NCBI GenBank assembly: GCA_905178155.1
Contig: CAJINV010000005.1
Span: forward strand, 922,564 to 986,563
Source of the DNA: Amoebophrya sp. A120
Taxonomy: Eukaryota; Sar; Dinophyceae; Syndiniales; Amoebophryaceae
Length of the DNA stretch: 64,000 nucleotides
Direction of reading: 5' to 3'
Both the position numbers and the translations under genes were made by a program. Shown here piece after piece: positions 13,351 to 25,700 of this stretch (the first letter of the stretch is position 1; the number at the start of each line of letters is the position of its first letter). Under the pieces are notes generated by a model. It saw nothing but the letters and a program-made list of their open reading frames with translations. It was not told the DNA's origin and ran no database searches.

Positions 13351-14234
13351 CTGCTAGTTGCTGCCTCACACGGACTTTCAGTTTGACGAAGTAGATCTAC
13401 TAGAAGAGTTGTACAACTTTTTTTTTACAGCCCAATAGCAATTGGAATTGCACACGATCTTTATCACCCTTCTACACCTCTCCTCGCGTCATGCCGAAGA
13501 TGCCTTGACGAGGTTTCCACGTACAACTATCCGGCAACTAATAGTCTGAACTACTCCTGGTTTTATTTCCTTTTCTTGCTTTTCCCACGGTTGCTATGAT
13601 AGATTCGGGATCTAAATCATCTTCCTGAGTGAAACCACTTCTCATCAACCCCACGACCACAGCAGACTAGTGAAAAGGAAAACAACAACAACTGAACAAG
13701 AGAACGATTCGCAACTACTGAACAAGGAACTTGCGCCATAAAAGCACCACAACACTTCATCGCTTGCTTACTTGACTCCGGAGCCTTGGCAAAAAAGCTG
13801 GCCCTACTTTCGTGCCCGATGGCGAAAATGTTTATTTTTCCTAGAGAACAGTGACACTCCTAGTTCTCGTTCTATCTTGTTTCGACTCAAGCGGAGCAAT
13901 CTGTATTTTTCTTTGCCACAGTGTTACATTCTGGGTGGAAGGAGTAAGTATCTATATTCCAAATGTAAAATCAAAAGCATCATCATCATGTTTGTGTTTG
14001 TCCTGACATTTGAACATTTGTCTTGCCTCATTCTCATGTGAGTGGACGTTCACTCGACCATAAGTAAAATCAAAATAATTGGACGTAAACCTAAACTGTG
14101 AGTGGACGTAAAATCAAATAGAAGATCAAAGTAGGAGTTTGTGTTTGAGTAGGATTCTTCAATGAATTGACTACCTTCTAGCACTTCGTCGCGCGCAAAA
14201 AATGTTCTCATTCCCACGAGGATCGCAGAACAGG
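13351..14234. other. Intergenic with a short degenerate repeat
   Basis: About 880 bp. Between about 14036 and 14130 the word GTGAGTGGACGT occurs twice with CGTAAAATCAAA-like spacers, a small degenerate direct repeat. No gene or RNA is recognisable. Confidence 0.4.
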
Positions 14235-16506
14235 TCATGTGAGGTCTATTACCTCCACCGCCTCCTTCACTTCGCCACCAAACACGTGCCCGCCGGGTCC
14301 GCGAACGGACACCGTTCTCCCGTAGCCACCGCCCTCGCCCAGGACCTCCTGGATTCGCAGAAGGTGCTTTGGATGCAGCGCCGCACCGCACTCCTCGTTG
14401 AAGACCCAGCACGGGACGGCTGTGAGGTCGTTTTTCACGCTCTGAAGCTTTATGAAGTGCAAATAAGTATGTCTGGGTCTGGAATTAGAGTGCACAGCTT
14501 TCTTTGTGCTGCTGCCTTTGCATGACACAGAAGGTGGTCGTCTGTCATCATGCAAGCCCTACTAGCATCTTCACAGGTTTTTCGAATTATGGCTCCCAAT
14601 GCTTAGTATGTATCCCCCATGCAAGATCTATTCTCTGCGTCGAAAAAGGAGGTCTACTTGCTGGCTGCGCAGAACAGATTTTTACAATATCGACCAGACC
14701 GAGCGCCACAGGCTCGCACTTCTCTCCCAGACCCCGACATCACGTCTGCAGTGGATAAGCTCCGCCGCCTTCCGGGCTTCCTGGAAGCACCACAGCCGCC
14801 GGTTGTCTGCGGAGTAGAGACCCCGGGCCGCCGGGTCTGCGACAGTCTCGACACTGTGGACCATCAGCGGCGGGAAGTCGAAGACGGTCAGGCCGCCAGA
14901 CGCGAGGGCGTCCCGCACGGCCTCGATGCTCTTCCCGCATTTGAAAACGGGGGAGATCTGCCTCTGGCTGAAGCGGAGTTTTTCCAGCGGCACCAAGCGC
15001 AGCTTCTTCCCTCCCTCCCCCTTCCCCTCCTCCCCGAACCGGCGAAACAGCGCCTCCTGTTTGAGCGCGCACAGTTCGAGCGGAAATAACTCGAAAGGCA
15101 GCTGCATGATCGTCTTCAGTCGGATCACGAGCGTCTTCGAGGCCGGCGGGAATTCCAGTCCGCGCTTTCGCTGTCGCGGCGTAAGGAATTGCTTTGCTCG
15201 ACGGCGCAGCAGGTCCCGCATGCAAATCCGATAGACCCGTTTGGCCACCTCGTGCCTCTTCCGTCGCAGGTCGGCGGGGCTGGTCGTGAAAGGGCTCGCG
15301 GCCTGTAGTTGGGAGGACGAGGATGAACTGCTCAGGCCGCTAGAATTGTCCACATTGCCGTCTTCCACACAACCCAAAACTTCACGTGTCCTTGCCTGCA
15401 GCTGGTCGAAGAACTCTCCACCGCCGGCCCGACCGATTTGTTTCAATCCAACGTAGAACGCTATGCAGTGCAAACCCGTTGCCCCCGCCCCCATTTTGTC
15501 ACGCACATGATGCTTGACGCTGCGATCTGTTTTTGCAAGAAAATTCGAAACGCAACTTCTTCAAGAACGCAGGTCGGCGTAGGTAAAAAAAGGCCAATGC
15601 AGCGTGTAAAAATCTCGGCCAGTTTGATCTTGCAAAAATAAGTTAGTCGACCCATGTAGTTGCATAGATTAAATAAAGCAGCGAAGCTGCTCTTTTTCGC
15701 AACTACAACTCAAAAAGCTGCAAATTAAAAACTCAACAACCAGCTTGGGGGCTGCACCTGCAGGGTAGTTTTTGCACTGCATATGGTCGATCACTTTCTC
15801 GATTTCCAAGTCCGTGGCTGCCGAGGGGTTTAGTACGGTGCTGCTTTGTTGTTCGCGCAGCGTGCGGAGTCTGAAGTCGTTGTCCTCCTCGTCCTGCTCT
15901 GCTAACTCATCTAATTTCAGGTCGTCAACACCCTCCACCAAGTTTTCGAAAACGTCCACTACATCATCTTCCTCCGCGATCATGAACCTTTCGCCCACAT
16001 GTTCATCAGCTCGGCTATTTTCCTCGTCAGGGGCAGAACGCTTCAGCAGCGAAGCAGCAGCAGTGTCTGTGGTAGAAGATGTTGTTCCGTGCGGCTGGTC
16101 GTGGAACGCCGGCACACCGGCTTTCTTGGTTTTCTTAGTTTTATCCCGGAGTAAAATACACGTCCCCGCTCCGTAGGTACAGGTAGGGCTAGGAATAGCT
16201 AGGGCTGCTAGTCAAATTTTTAACGAGGTCTGCAATTTGCGATAGTGACAGACTGTTCTTGGAAGAAAAGCGTAGTCCTCGGGAGGACAAGAAGCTAGAT
16301 AGCTACGCGCAGCCTGCTGTTCAGAGAACGACAAATCTATGTTTGTGTTTCTCGAATAAGATATTAAATAGCAAATAGCTCTCGATTTTTCTTGGAGCTG
16401 CATGCGTCAACTTCTTGCGTGACAACTACCAAAGCGGGCGTGGACGTTTTCCCACAGGATAATTCTCCGCCAGTAGACCCAGCTTCTTGCCACTGGACGC
16501 ATCCAT
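14235..16506 (-). CDS. Unrecognised protein with a DNRRLWCF motif, 438 aa
   Basis: The ATG at 16506 gives MDASSGKKLGLLAE. Exons are about 16506-16467, 16141-15781, 15464-14758 and 14450-14235, all separated by inverted-repeat introns. With one flank copy retained at each, the sum is 1,317 nt, divisible by three. The N-terminal part is acidic and disordered (AEEDDVVDVFENLVEGVDDL). The middle is basic (KRVYRICMRDLLRRRAKQFL). The C-terminal part has LYSADNRRLWCFQEARKAAE, joined across an introner to LQSVKNDLTAVPCWVF. A DNRRLW-type motif recurs in uncharacterised protist proteins as far as I recall; no function follows. The intron at 15465-15780 can also be read as GT-AG (GCAG/GTGCAG...CATAG), giving ...CKNYPAAFYVGLKQ, also in frame. 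The stop is TGA. Confidence 0.65.
14451..14757. mobile_element. Introner-like element, family B (diverged)
   Basis: The ends are TATGAAGTGCAAATAAGTAT (then GTCTGGGTCTGG) and ...CAGACCCCGACATC...GTGGATA. Flanks AGCTT and AGCTC differ by one base. Excision joins RKAAEL to QSVKNDLTAV in frame. Confidence 0.7.
15465..15780. mobile_element. Inverted-repeat intron, family D
   Basis: It is bounded by GCAGTGCAAA and TTTGCACTGC with AT on both sides. Internal ends are also GC-rich (CCCCCGCCCCC near the left, CTTGGGGGCTGC near the right). Element-plus-AT excision gives VIDH-IAFYVGLK. A canonical GT-AG reading also works, so this may be an introner that acquired normal splice sites. Confidence 0.5.
16142..16461. 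mobile_element. Introner-like element, family A (diverged)
   Basis: The left end is TATCCCGGAGTAAAATACAC then GTCCCCGC; the right end is GCGTGGACGTTTTCCCACAGGATA read in two blocks. Flanks AGTTT and ATTCT are only partly alike. The frame is kept (LLAE-TKKTKKAG) if the splice retains the flank copy on the 3' exon. Confidence 0.6.
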
Positions 16507-16766
16507 TGTCGTGGCGGTATCCAACAGAAAAGTAGTCCTTACACCCATACCAGAAAAAAGAATTTTCTGTTGCTAAGTAAAGTCCCGCCACTAAAACTCT
16601 GTAATGCGCAGACCACCCGAACGACAGGCGATCTTGTGCTGTCGTGCAGAGTTATGCAGTCTCTCATGCAAGTTAGCGACCAGAGAGGGCAGAAAAAACT
16701 TTGCTGTGCTGAACAGTCACCAGCAAAACCTTGTCAACACTATGACTCAAAAATAACAACGCAGCT

Positions 16767-19700
16767 TTACTTTTCATCTTCTTTCGCATGGGTGTAGTAG
16801 TTTTCTGTGCGATAGTCGGGCCTGTCCACAAGATCCGGGTCTTCCCGTACCAACTGCTCTGCGATTTCTTTTATGCAGCGGGAGCCCAAGCTCCAGCTCT
16901 TGGCCTGTTTCCCAACCAGAAACCCCCTCTCGTGCAGTTCCGCATGGACTTTAAGCAGTGCCCGCTGCTTCCGTGCCTTCAGCTTCGCCGGGTCCTTCAC
17001 GCGACCACGCCACACAGCAGGGGAGACAGCGACGCCATCGAGCCGGCGCTCTATGACCTGCTCAAACGTTACAATCTCAAACGTTACAATAGAATCTGAG
17101 ATTTGTCTTGCATGATCAACATGACAGACTCGGACAGCGTCTCACTTTTTGCAATACAAATTTCGCCACATTGTAGTGCGGATTGGGACTCCAGAACTTG
17201 TCATGCGCAAGCCTGTGGGAGTAGGGTAGATCATGCACTTCTTGCAACACAAAGTCCAGATTCTATTGTAACGCTTGAGATTGTAACACCTGAGCGGGTT
17301 ATACGCTCTACGTCGAGAATCCTCTTCAGCCGGAGCGGCGACTGGTATCAACTGCAAAAATGTCTGGGTCTGGAAGAATGCAGGAGATTGTCATGCAGAT
17401 TTTGCATGACCCATGAGGTCTGATGTGATGCATGCCCTAGCATCAGAGATTTTGCGAGGGCTTTCTGATGCTCATACCGCGTGAGAAATTCCCTCTCCGT
17501 GTAGCACAAATTACACCTCTTTTGCTGTTCATGCAATACAGTTTTTATGTAGATTCCAAAAGTAGCATCACAAGTTGTATCCTTCCAGACCCAGACACTT
17601 TTGCATTTGATAACTGGTTCCCCTTCACCATGTCCAGGCAAGTATGGATGTGTCAGAGTTGAAATCGACAAAGTTGAAATGATTTGTCATGCATAAAATG
17701 CGACACAGAGACTGACTCTATTGCTGAAGGCGCAAGGGAGGCAGATTCTAGTGCTGGTAAGGGTCAAGCATTGGGCTGCTGACTAGCATGACAGGGAGCA
17801 GCTATCTTGCCCTGAACAGCATGACAGACTTGCTTCAGAGGCCAGGAAAATTTGTCATGCGCCGATTGGAAACTGTGGGTCCAACTGGTATAGATTTTAT
17901 GCATCACAAATTATTTCAACTTTGTCAATTTCAATCCTGACAGTTCCATAGCAAGCCCGCGCCAGATACGCCAGCCCGATTATCCTGAGGAAAATAAAAC
18001 GTCCCCGCCCCAGACTCATCACAAGATGGGAATTTGCAACACAGATCGACAGCTTTTGTGTGTCGCACATCACAGATTTGGTTTCAGATTGTAGTCGTGT
18101 TTAGTAAAAAGTGCGGCCGCATCTTCACAAACTGATCGCCTTACCGATCGTCGTTTCAGCATCACATCAGAACCCAAAACACAACTACAAAATGAAAGTA
18201 CTTGTTATGGGGCGGCACATGAGAAACATTTCTAGGAGTGCAGATATGCATGACAGAAGTACGGGGGGGGAACGTTTTTGCACAGGATACCGATGGCGCG
18301 GGGGTGCGCAGGGCCGAATCGCTCCACGACGTCGAACCACCGCGAAGTTGCTATTACAATGAAAAATGCCCCCTCCCCATATCAAAACGGAAATCTGTGA
18401 TGCAGAGTTGTGGTCACAAATCAGCTTTGTGATGGTAGAAGGGAAGAGATCATGCGGGTTGTAATGCTGGCAAGCGCACGGACGACTTGCGTCTTCAGCA
18501 TGACAGGAAGCAACTGGAAACGGGAAATAGCATGACAAATTGCCTCCAAACTAGGGAGCCACTGCGTCTCTTTTGGCCTTCTAGCAATACACAACGATTT
18601 GTGTACTCAAATACAGCAACACAAATTTCGTTTTTGATGTGGGGAGGTGAGATTTTTCCTTTTGATAGTTGCGGCTGAGGTCAAAGAGCCGCCAAACTGC
18701 GAAGAATTCCCCGTGTAGCGCAAGTATGCACGGAAAAAAACTGTATTCACACTTCGCCTCAAGCTTGTGGACTTGATGACTATTTCGAATTATGTTGACA
18801 GCATCACAGATGGCCAGGTGGAACGAGAGCAAAATACTTTTTCTAGTAGCATGCAGAGTGGCTTCCCAGTCCCACGAAACAAATGCGACAGTCATGGACG
18901 CTGTTCAGCATGGCAAAACTGTCTTGCCGTTGCGTCGCGTCAGCATTTCTGACGCGAGGCTGCAATGTAACACAGCTTTTTTCGACTCTGATAGCTTGAA
19001 GACTTGTACCATAGCGGCTTTGAACCGTTCGTGGTTGTGCTCATCATCTAGTACTTCTTCGTCTGCCGTCGTAGTCGCCGGGAACGTCCTGTTTTGATAC
19101 TGGAAAGCAGAAGGTGCTCCATTGCTGGTGCCAGATGAACTCGAGGAGGAAAAGAGGCTGCGTCCGACTGGAAATAAAGTAGACGAACTGGAAGTAGACC
19201 GTTCTATTGCGGCACTCGATGTTGACGATGTGGTAGTCGTTGGTCTTGACAAAATTTCTCCCATCGTTTTTCCCAACAGGTTGTTAGTGCTACTTTTTTT
19301 CTTCGCCGGTGGAAGCTGGTGCTGCATGGTTCCTGGAATCGCTTCCGCCAGTAGTGCTGCTTCCTCTTCGATAAACAAGGCGGTCGAGGAGGAGGCCGCT
19401 GTAGCTGTTCCGGGGGTGTTTAGGGTTGTTGACCTAGTGGCAGGGGTTTGCTTCTCTGCAGGGGCGTCGCTTCTGGATAAGGTCGCGGAATTGTCGTCGT
19501 CGTTGTCGTCGCGCTCGATGTAGGTCGTGATCCCTTCCCCGCGCAGGTCCCAGCAGGTGTCGCGAAGGCGTCGGACCTTGTCGAGCGTGGGGGCGTTGTC
19601 TTCGAGGAACTCGACCAGTTCGGGACACCAGCACACCCAGTTGATATCCCCATCGCAGTATTCTGTGTCAAAACGCCCCCGACCCATAGTCTGTCAAGCT

Positions 19701-22700
19701 GGGGAAACTGAGCAGGCAAATCAGCACGCTCTGGCTGTTCTGCGCAACACGACTGGCCTCGTACTGTAGTCCTGTGGAGCTAGTTCAGCAGCATCACGGA
19801 TCTAGCGCATGCGCATCGTGCTGATTGGATCGTCACCAAATCCGAAACACAACGAGAAGCCGTTTCGCATGGAGCTATGCATGAGCAACATTCTCAGACT
19901 CAGCGCGCAGGTTTGCATTACAGCTATGGGGCAGAGGCGTTTTTACATAGGATACGTAGTCCCCGCCACGAAACTCGTCGTTCCCACCGCGAGTGCAGGA
20001 GGTGCTGTCTGCCGTATGCATTGCAAAAAAGTAATATCGCACTTCTAGTAGAAATAATCTTCGCAAGAACATGTAGGTGAGTGTGTACAGAGTGACAGGT
20101 AGAAACTACTGCTATTCCGGACTGCATGCCCGATGAAAAGTGCTCAATAAGGTCAATAAAAAAGCATCTACGCGTCACGCATTTTCTGTAGCTGCGCCAT
20201 AAAGACCCTGCACACGAGTACGATAAAACTTTTGCACAGGATACGCGGCCAGGATGAGTAAGTTGGAGCCCGTGCCGAAGCGCTCGAAGACGTCCATATT
20301 GAAAACGAAGTCGACCAGCTGCACATCCGTCGGCAGGTTCGCCGGACAAGCACTGACTATGTTTTTCCCGGTCAGGTACTTGTATCTGTTGTCGTCGAAA
20401 AACACCAGCATCGCTTCGTCCCGGCGCAGGGTCTGCGTGAAGTCGTACGCGACATGGTATGGATTGCAGATGTGTCTGGGTCTGGAGCCTCGCAATGCTA
20501 AAAGTGAATGATAGACGCACTGGCAGTGGCACTGCAGTGCGCAGCTATGCATGACAAATTTTTTGGCTGCCATGTCGTACGTATTCCGCATGGCAAGCTG
20601 CGTTTTTGCATGACAGGTAAGAGGAATTCTCGCGCCTATGCAACACAGATTCTCGAGTCCTGCCAGACAAGCGCGACAGCCTTGCACTCCTCCAGACCCA
20701 GACACGTTTGCATTTGATACATGGAAATACCGGGAGTCTGGTACGACGTAGCGCGGCTTCCGTTGCAGATACTCCGCCTCCTGCTCCTGCCGCTTCATGT
20801 CCACCGACCACAGATGGATCTGCGGCGTGGCGACTCCAAACCCCGCCGCCCGGAGGCGCTCTAGGCGCTCGGTGGGGTTGGTCAGCTGCAGTCTGGTGCC
20901 GTGGTCGTCGGCCGCTGGCTTCGCAGGCGCGGCGATCTTCCGTCGTTCGGACTTCAGCGCTTCGAAGTAGTGCGAAGTAAGGTTCTCGATACTAACCGCT
21001 CCGACTTTCTCATTCACTTCGCGCCACCGGCGGGGTCGGACATTTTGTATAGCCGGTTGAGCAGGCATGGCCTGGGGCGGGAGAGACGTTGATGGAGACG
21101 ACGAAGAAGATGCTGACGCGACTGGCACAATCTTTCGCTGCACTTCTGCCGCCGGTGGAGGAACGAGTACCTGCTTGTTCGCACTCAAATTCACGGAAGA
21201 GGAAGAACTACTACTACTACTGCTACTACCAGCTCCCTTTTGTCCCGCACTTGCTGCGGCTCCAGCATCGTCCAGAAAGTCACCAACCACAAAGTCTGCA
21301 TCGTCGGCGTTCAACTGCAGGTCTAGATCTAAGTCGTCGTGGGCAAACTTGCTGACCTTGCTTCCACCCGGAAGGACTTTTGCGGCAGCTGCTTTCTTTT
21401 TCGGCCGCGGTCTCTTTTTACTTCCGGCTAGTACAGGTTTACTTTCGTCTTCCTCCGAGTCCTATCAAATGCAAAAATGTCTGGGTCTGGAAAATTGTGA
21501 TGCAGAACTGTGGATGACTGAAATATTTGCCAACGCAACCAAGAAGTATGACAAGTTTGCAGAACGCTCTCTCATGCTCAGTCCGCGTGAGAAACTGCGC
21601 TTTTGTATGACCAAAGAGGGCGCTTTTTTTGTTAGTCATGCAATACAGATTTTCCAGGAGTGTAGGAGTAGCATTACAGGTTCCACGCTTCCAGACCCAG
21701 ACACATTCGCACTTCATAAGTCCAAGTCCACGAAGGTTGCTTCCTTTGTGCGGTCCTTCATGCGGCCACTCTTTCCCTCGTTGTCCTGCAGCCGCTGCTT
21801 CAGGTTCTCTATCGCGTAGCCCTTTTCCCAGTGCGCGTCGTGGATGTTTCTCATAAAGGCGGAAAATTTTTTGCGCTTCTCCACGTTGACGACGAAGTCC
21901 CACCGCTCGTCCGGACTCCTGCGAAAAAAGCTCTCCAGCAACTCCTGGTCTGGGTCTGGCTCTTTGTCCTCCTTCAGTAGAAATCGCTTTTTTTCGTCTT
22001 GCGTAAAGCCAGGAGCTGTAGTTGTGCCCGCAAACGGCGTACTAGCTGCTGCGGCAGTCGCACTCGCACCACCAGCTGCAGATGATGTTGAACCGGCTTT
22101 ATTTCTCTGCTCGTGCTCGAAATACTGGTCTACCAATTCCGACTTTTTTCCATCCGTTGCTAGCCCGGCCTCTCCCAGCAGCTGTCTGAGGTCGGCGATC
22201 TTCATCCGATTCACACTCGACTTGGAATGTTGCGCTGCGGAAGGTAACTTCGATTTCGTGTTTTTGGAGCCGTTTTTGTTCCGCTTTTTCTTTCTCGTCC
22301 CGAAAATCCCGTCGTCACTGGAGCTGTCGTCATCATCTACCAATTCAGAAATATCAAACTGATCTTCCTCAACATCGTCTTCAAAAGCGAGAAGACCATC
22401 CCCAGGTCGATTCTTCAAAAACGCCGAGACTTTCTGCGTGGTCCCGGTCTGGCTTGTTCCGCTGGCTCTTGATGTCTTAGCGGTGGCGGTTCTGTAGCAA
22501 CTCGACGCTCCTGCTCCTGTTGCTCTCGTCGAGACAGACGCGGACGAGGGGCCGAATGGGAGTAAGCAGCTCTTGTTCATCGCGGCGCCCGCCGCAGGTG
22601 TGTGGGCTGCTTGTGGTTTATCAAGAAGAAAAATCCCCCCTCCCCATATCAAAACGGACATCTGTGATGCAGATTTGTGGCCACAAATCAGCTTTGTCAT

Positions 22701-25700
22701 GCTACACGGGAAAAGATGCGGACCGTAGCGCTGGGTGGCGTGGGAATGCCTTGCATCTTCATCATGACAGGAGCCAGCTGAGAGTGGGAAAGAACATGAC
22801 AAGTTGCCTGTAGTCGAGGCCATGACTGCGGCTCTTGGCCATCCAGCATGACAAGTCGATCTGTGGCCTCAAATACAGCATCACAAGTTTCGTTTTCGAT
22901 ATGGGGCAGGGGGATTTTTCCCATCGGTATGGTTTTTGGTTTATTTCCTGCGGCTCCCAGCACGCGAGGAATTCCAGCAGCGGGATGAACTGCGCGTTCA
23001 AAGTTTTGCTCCCCTCCTCGTGCTGGCTGGCGACGATACCTTGCGGGCAGATCTCGAGTGCCTGCTGCACGTCGTCCATCAAAAGGAAAAACTACCCCCC
23101 CCCCATTTCGAAATGGAAGTCTTGTGATGCGGGATTTGTGCACACGAATCGGCTCTGTCTTGCAGTAGAGGACTGCAGACAGATGAACAGCCTGAGTAGG
23201 GGCGTTTTGGTGTAGGCGCCTAGCAAGGCAGGCACGTCCTCCATAGGCCATACAGCATTACAAATTGCCCGCAGATCGCGGCGGCGTTTTTGGATTTGCC
23301 GTCTTGCAAATTGCCCTCAATTCAGCATCACAAATTTTGACAAGTGTCTCGCTTTGGTATAGGAAGGGGGGACTTTTCCTCGCAATATCGTCCAGCCGGT
23401 GTTCGTCCCTGCTCCCTTTGCACATAGACGACACAAACACGACGGGCGCATCGTGTCCGTCATCGAACAAGTACCGGTCGAGGAACAGCATGCCCTTCTG
23501 CACGCCGCTGCGTATCTGGATCGCGGTAATGTGTTATTACAATGAAAAATGCCCCCACCCCGGAACTTGCAAAAGTTTCTCATGCAAAGTTTCCAAATGA
23601 AAGCTTTTTGTCTTGCATGAAAGGACTACGAGCCTTTCCGATGCAGAATCTAGGTGCTCGTCAAGGTATCTTTTGCATAACAGATCCGGCTGCTGCTGGG
23701 CTCTTTTGCAACACAAATTTGAGCTATTCAGCATGGACAATTTGTGATGCTGATATATGCAAGACGGGGGATGTTTCCATTGAAAAGGTTTGCAATACAA
23801 GTGCTGCCAAGTTCTGGGGTGGGGGCATTTTTCACTGTAATATGTGCCCCTCGATGTTCACCCCGTGCACCCGCTCGAGATGGGCTTGCACCCGCGCCAT
23901 CTGGCCCCAGGAGATGCGCCCACCGCCGTCCGACAAAATTTTACCTGTGGTCAACATTTTGGGTTTTAAATCAAAAAGAACTTTTACAACTCTGCGATGG
24001 AACTGCTACTGCTGACTACAAACCACTGCACCACGGGGCTTTTTACCCACAGAAAAGCCACGCACTTCCGGCAGCTGCGTCGAGTATCATAATCGGAGCT
24101 GGGACAAAAAATGGATGAAAAAGAAACTATCTCCACCCAAGAAGGAGAATGAAACGCTTTGAGTACTATTCGATACCTGTTCGGTTCGATTTTATATCAT
24201 CACAGATTGTCCTCATCTGTGGTCGGACGATCGGTCCCCTAAACGTCCGCGAAGAGAGGAGCTGAAACCGCGAAAAGAACTTTCCCGGGGACAGCTTCCG
24301 CACGTCCTCGTCGGTGTCGTATGGCATATGCCATTTGGCGATCCGGTTCGCGACTTCGAAGGGACTCTCGCCTTTCTCCGGAAAAAATTCCACGTAAAGA
24401 AACCTCCAGTTGCTGCAAAACTCGTGGTGCAAACACAACACGACGAACGAGGGGTCTGTTGTGTCTCCTGGTGCACTAGCAGGAACAAGCTCGGTATTGT
24501 CATCATCCAAGAGTAGACCTCCACCGGGCCGCATTTGTAGGAAAGAAGAGCTCTGGGTGGAGGTTTTGTTGGTGCTGCTAATCATCGAAGAGTTCTTGTG
24601 CCCGCCCCAGCTCGTAGTGGCAGTCCCCGCAAATAATGCGCTGTCCTTTTTAGGAAAAACGCGAAGTAAATTTCCAGTCGATTTCGACGAAACGAAGTTT
24701 CTCAACGTGCGCACCACAGTCGGAAATTCGTGCACTTCTCGCGGCCGCTGCGTATACTTCTTCGGCCGCTGCGGTTCCTTCATGTGCTTAAGCTTGGTTT
24801 CATCTAGTTCCGCCATTTCTTCGAGCAAACTTTTTTTTGCAGCACGCGAGGGTGGACTTCTGGCTCCAGTGGAGACGACGTCTTCTGGTAGGTCCAACTT
24901 GTTGTCCAGCAAAATATTCGGATTCAAAAGGGTACGAGTAACTTCTTGTTCTTCCGGCTCTTGCTTTACTTTTTTCACGCCGCCACCGCCATCCGTGTGG
25001 GCTTGTTCAACGGTGTCCTCTACCATCTCGCTCTTCACTTTCGCAGTTCCTGCTGGCGGGGGTCGTGCCGCAGCAACAAGAGCCGCAGGGCTAGTACAGT
25101 CGCCGTCGCTACTGTCGGAGAGAATAATAACCTCAATTTTTCGCTTCTTCAAAGCGGGCGCAACAGCAGCAGCCTCCACTTCTGCTGCACTAGAACATGA
25201 AGAGTCCGGCTTTTTTTCTACTGCCTCATCCGGGATAATATCGCTCATGAAGATGCCTTCCTTCTTTTCCCGCCGGCCGTCTGCGCGAGCTTTTCTCTCT
25301 GCTGCTGCTAGCCGCTTTTTCTCCTCCTGGTTCCGTTTTTTCTCTGCGGCCTTCTCCGCGTCGCGTGTTGTTTTCTCCCGTTTCCACGCCTCGTACTTTG
25401 CCAGGTCTTTCTCGTACGTGGCTAATTCCGTCGAAAACTCCGGCCGGACCTCCCAGACGACTGGAGAGATTTTCACTCCGATCACCTTCCGTCCCCTATG
25501 CATTGCAAAAGCATTGCATCGCACTAGTATAAATTGCATTACAAATTGGCTCAGAATTACTACTTTGCCTTTAAAAAAGGATTTGCTAATGCATAAAAGC
25601 AAGTAGTACGAGTACGATACTTTTGCACAGGATATCCCTCCCTGCCCGCAAATTCCATCAAACGAGTGGAAAGCGCGTTTTTTCGGCCATCGACGCGGGA

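Noticed and set aside
24410-25606. 398-codon plus-strand frame antisense to the RDR gene
   Set aside because: Ser/Phe-rich shadow of the Lys/Glu/Ser-rich coding strand; the minus strand carries conserved RDR blocks.
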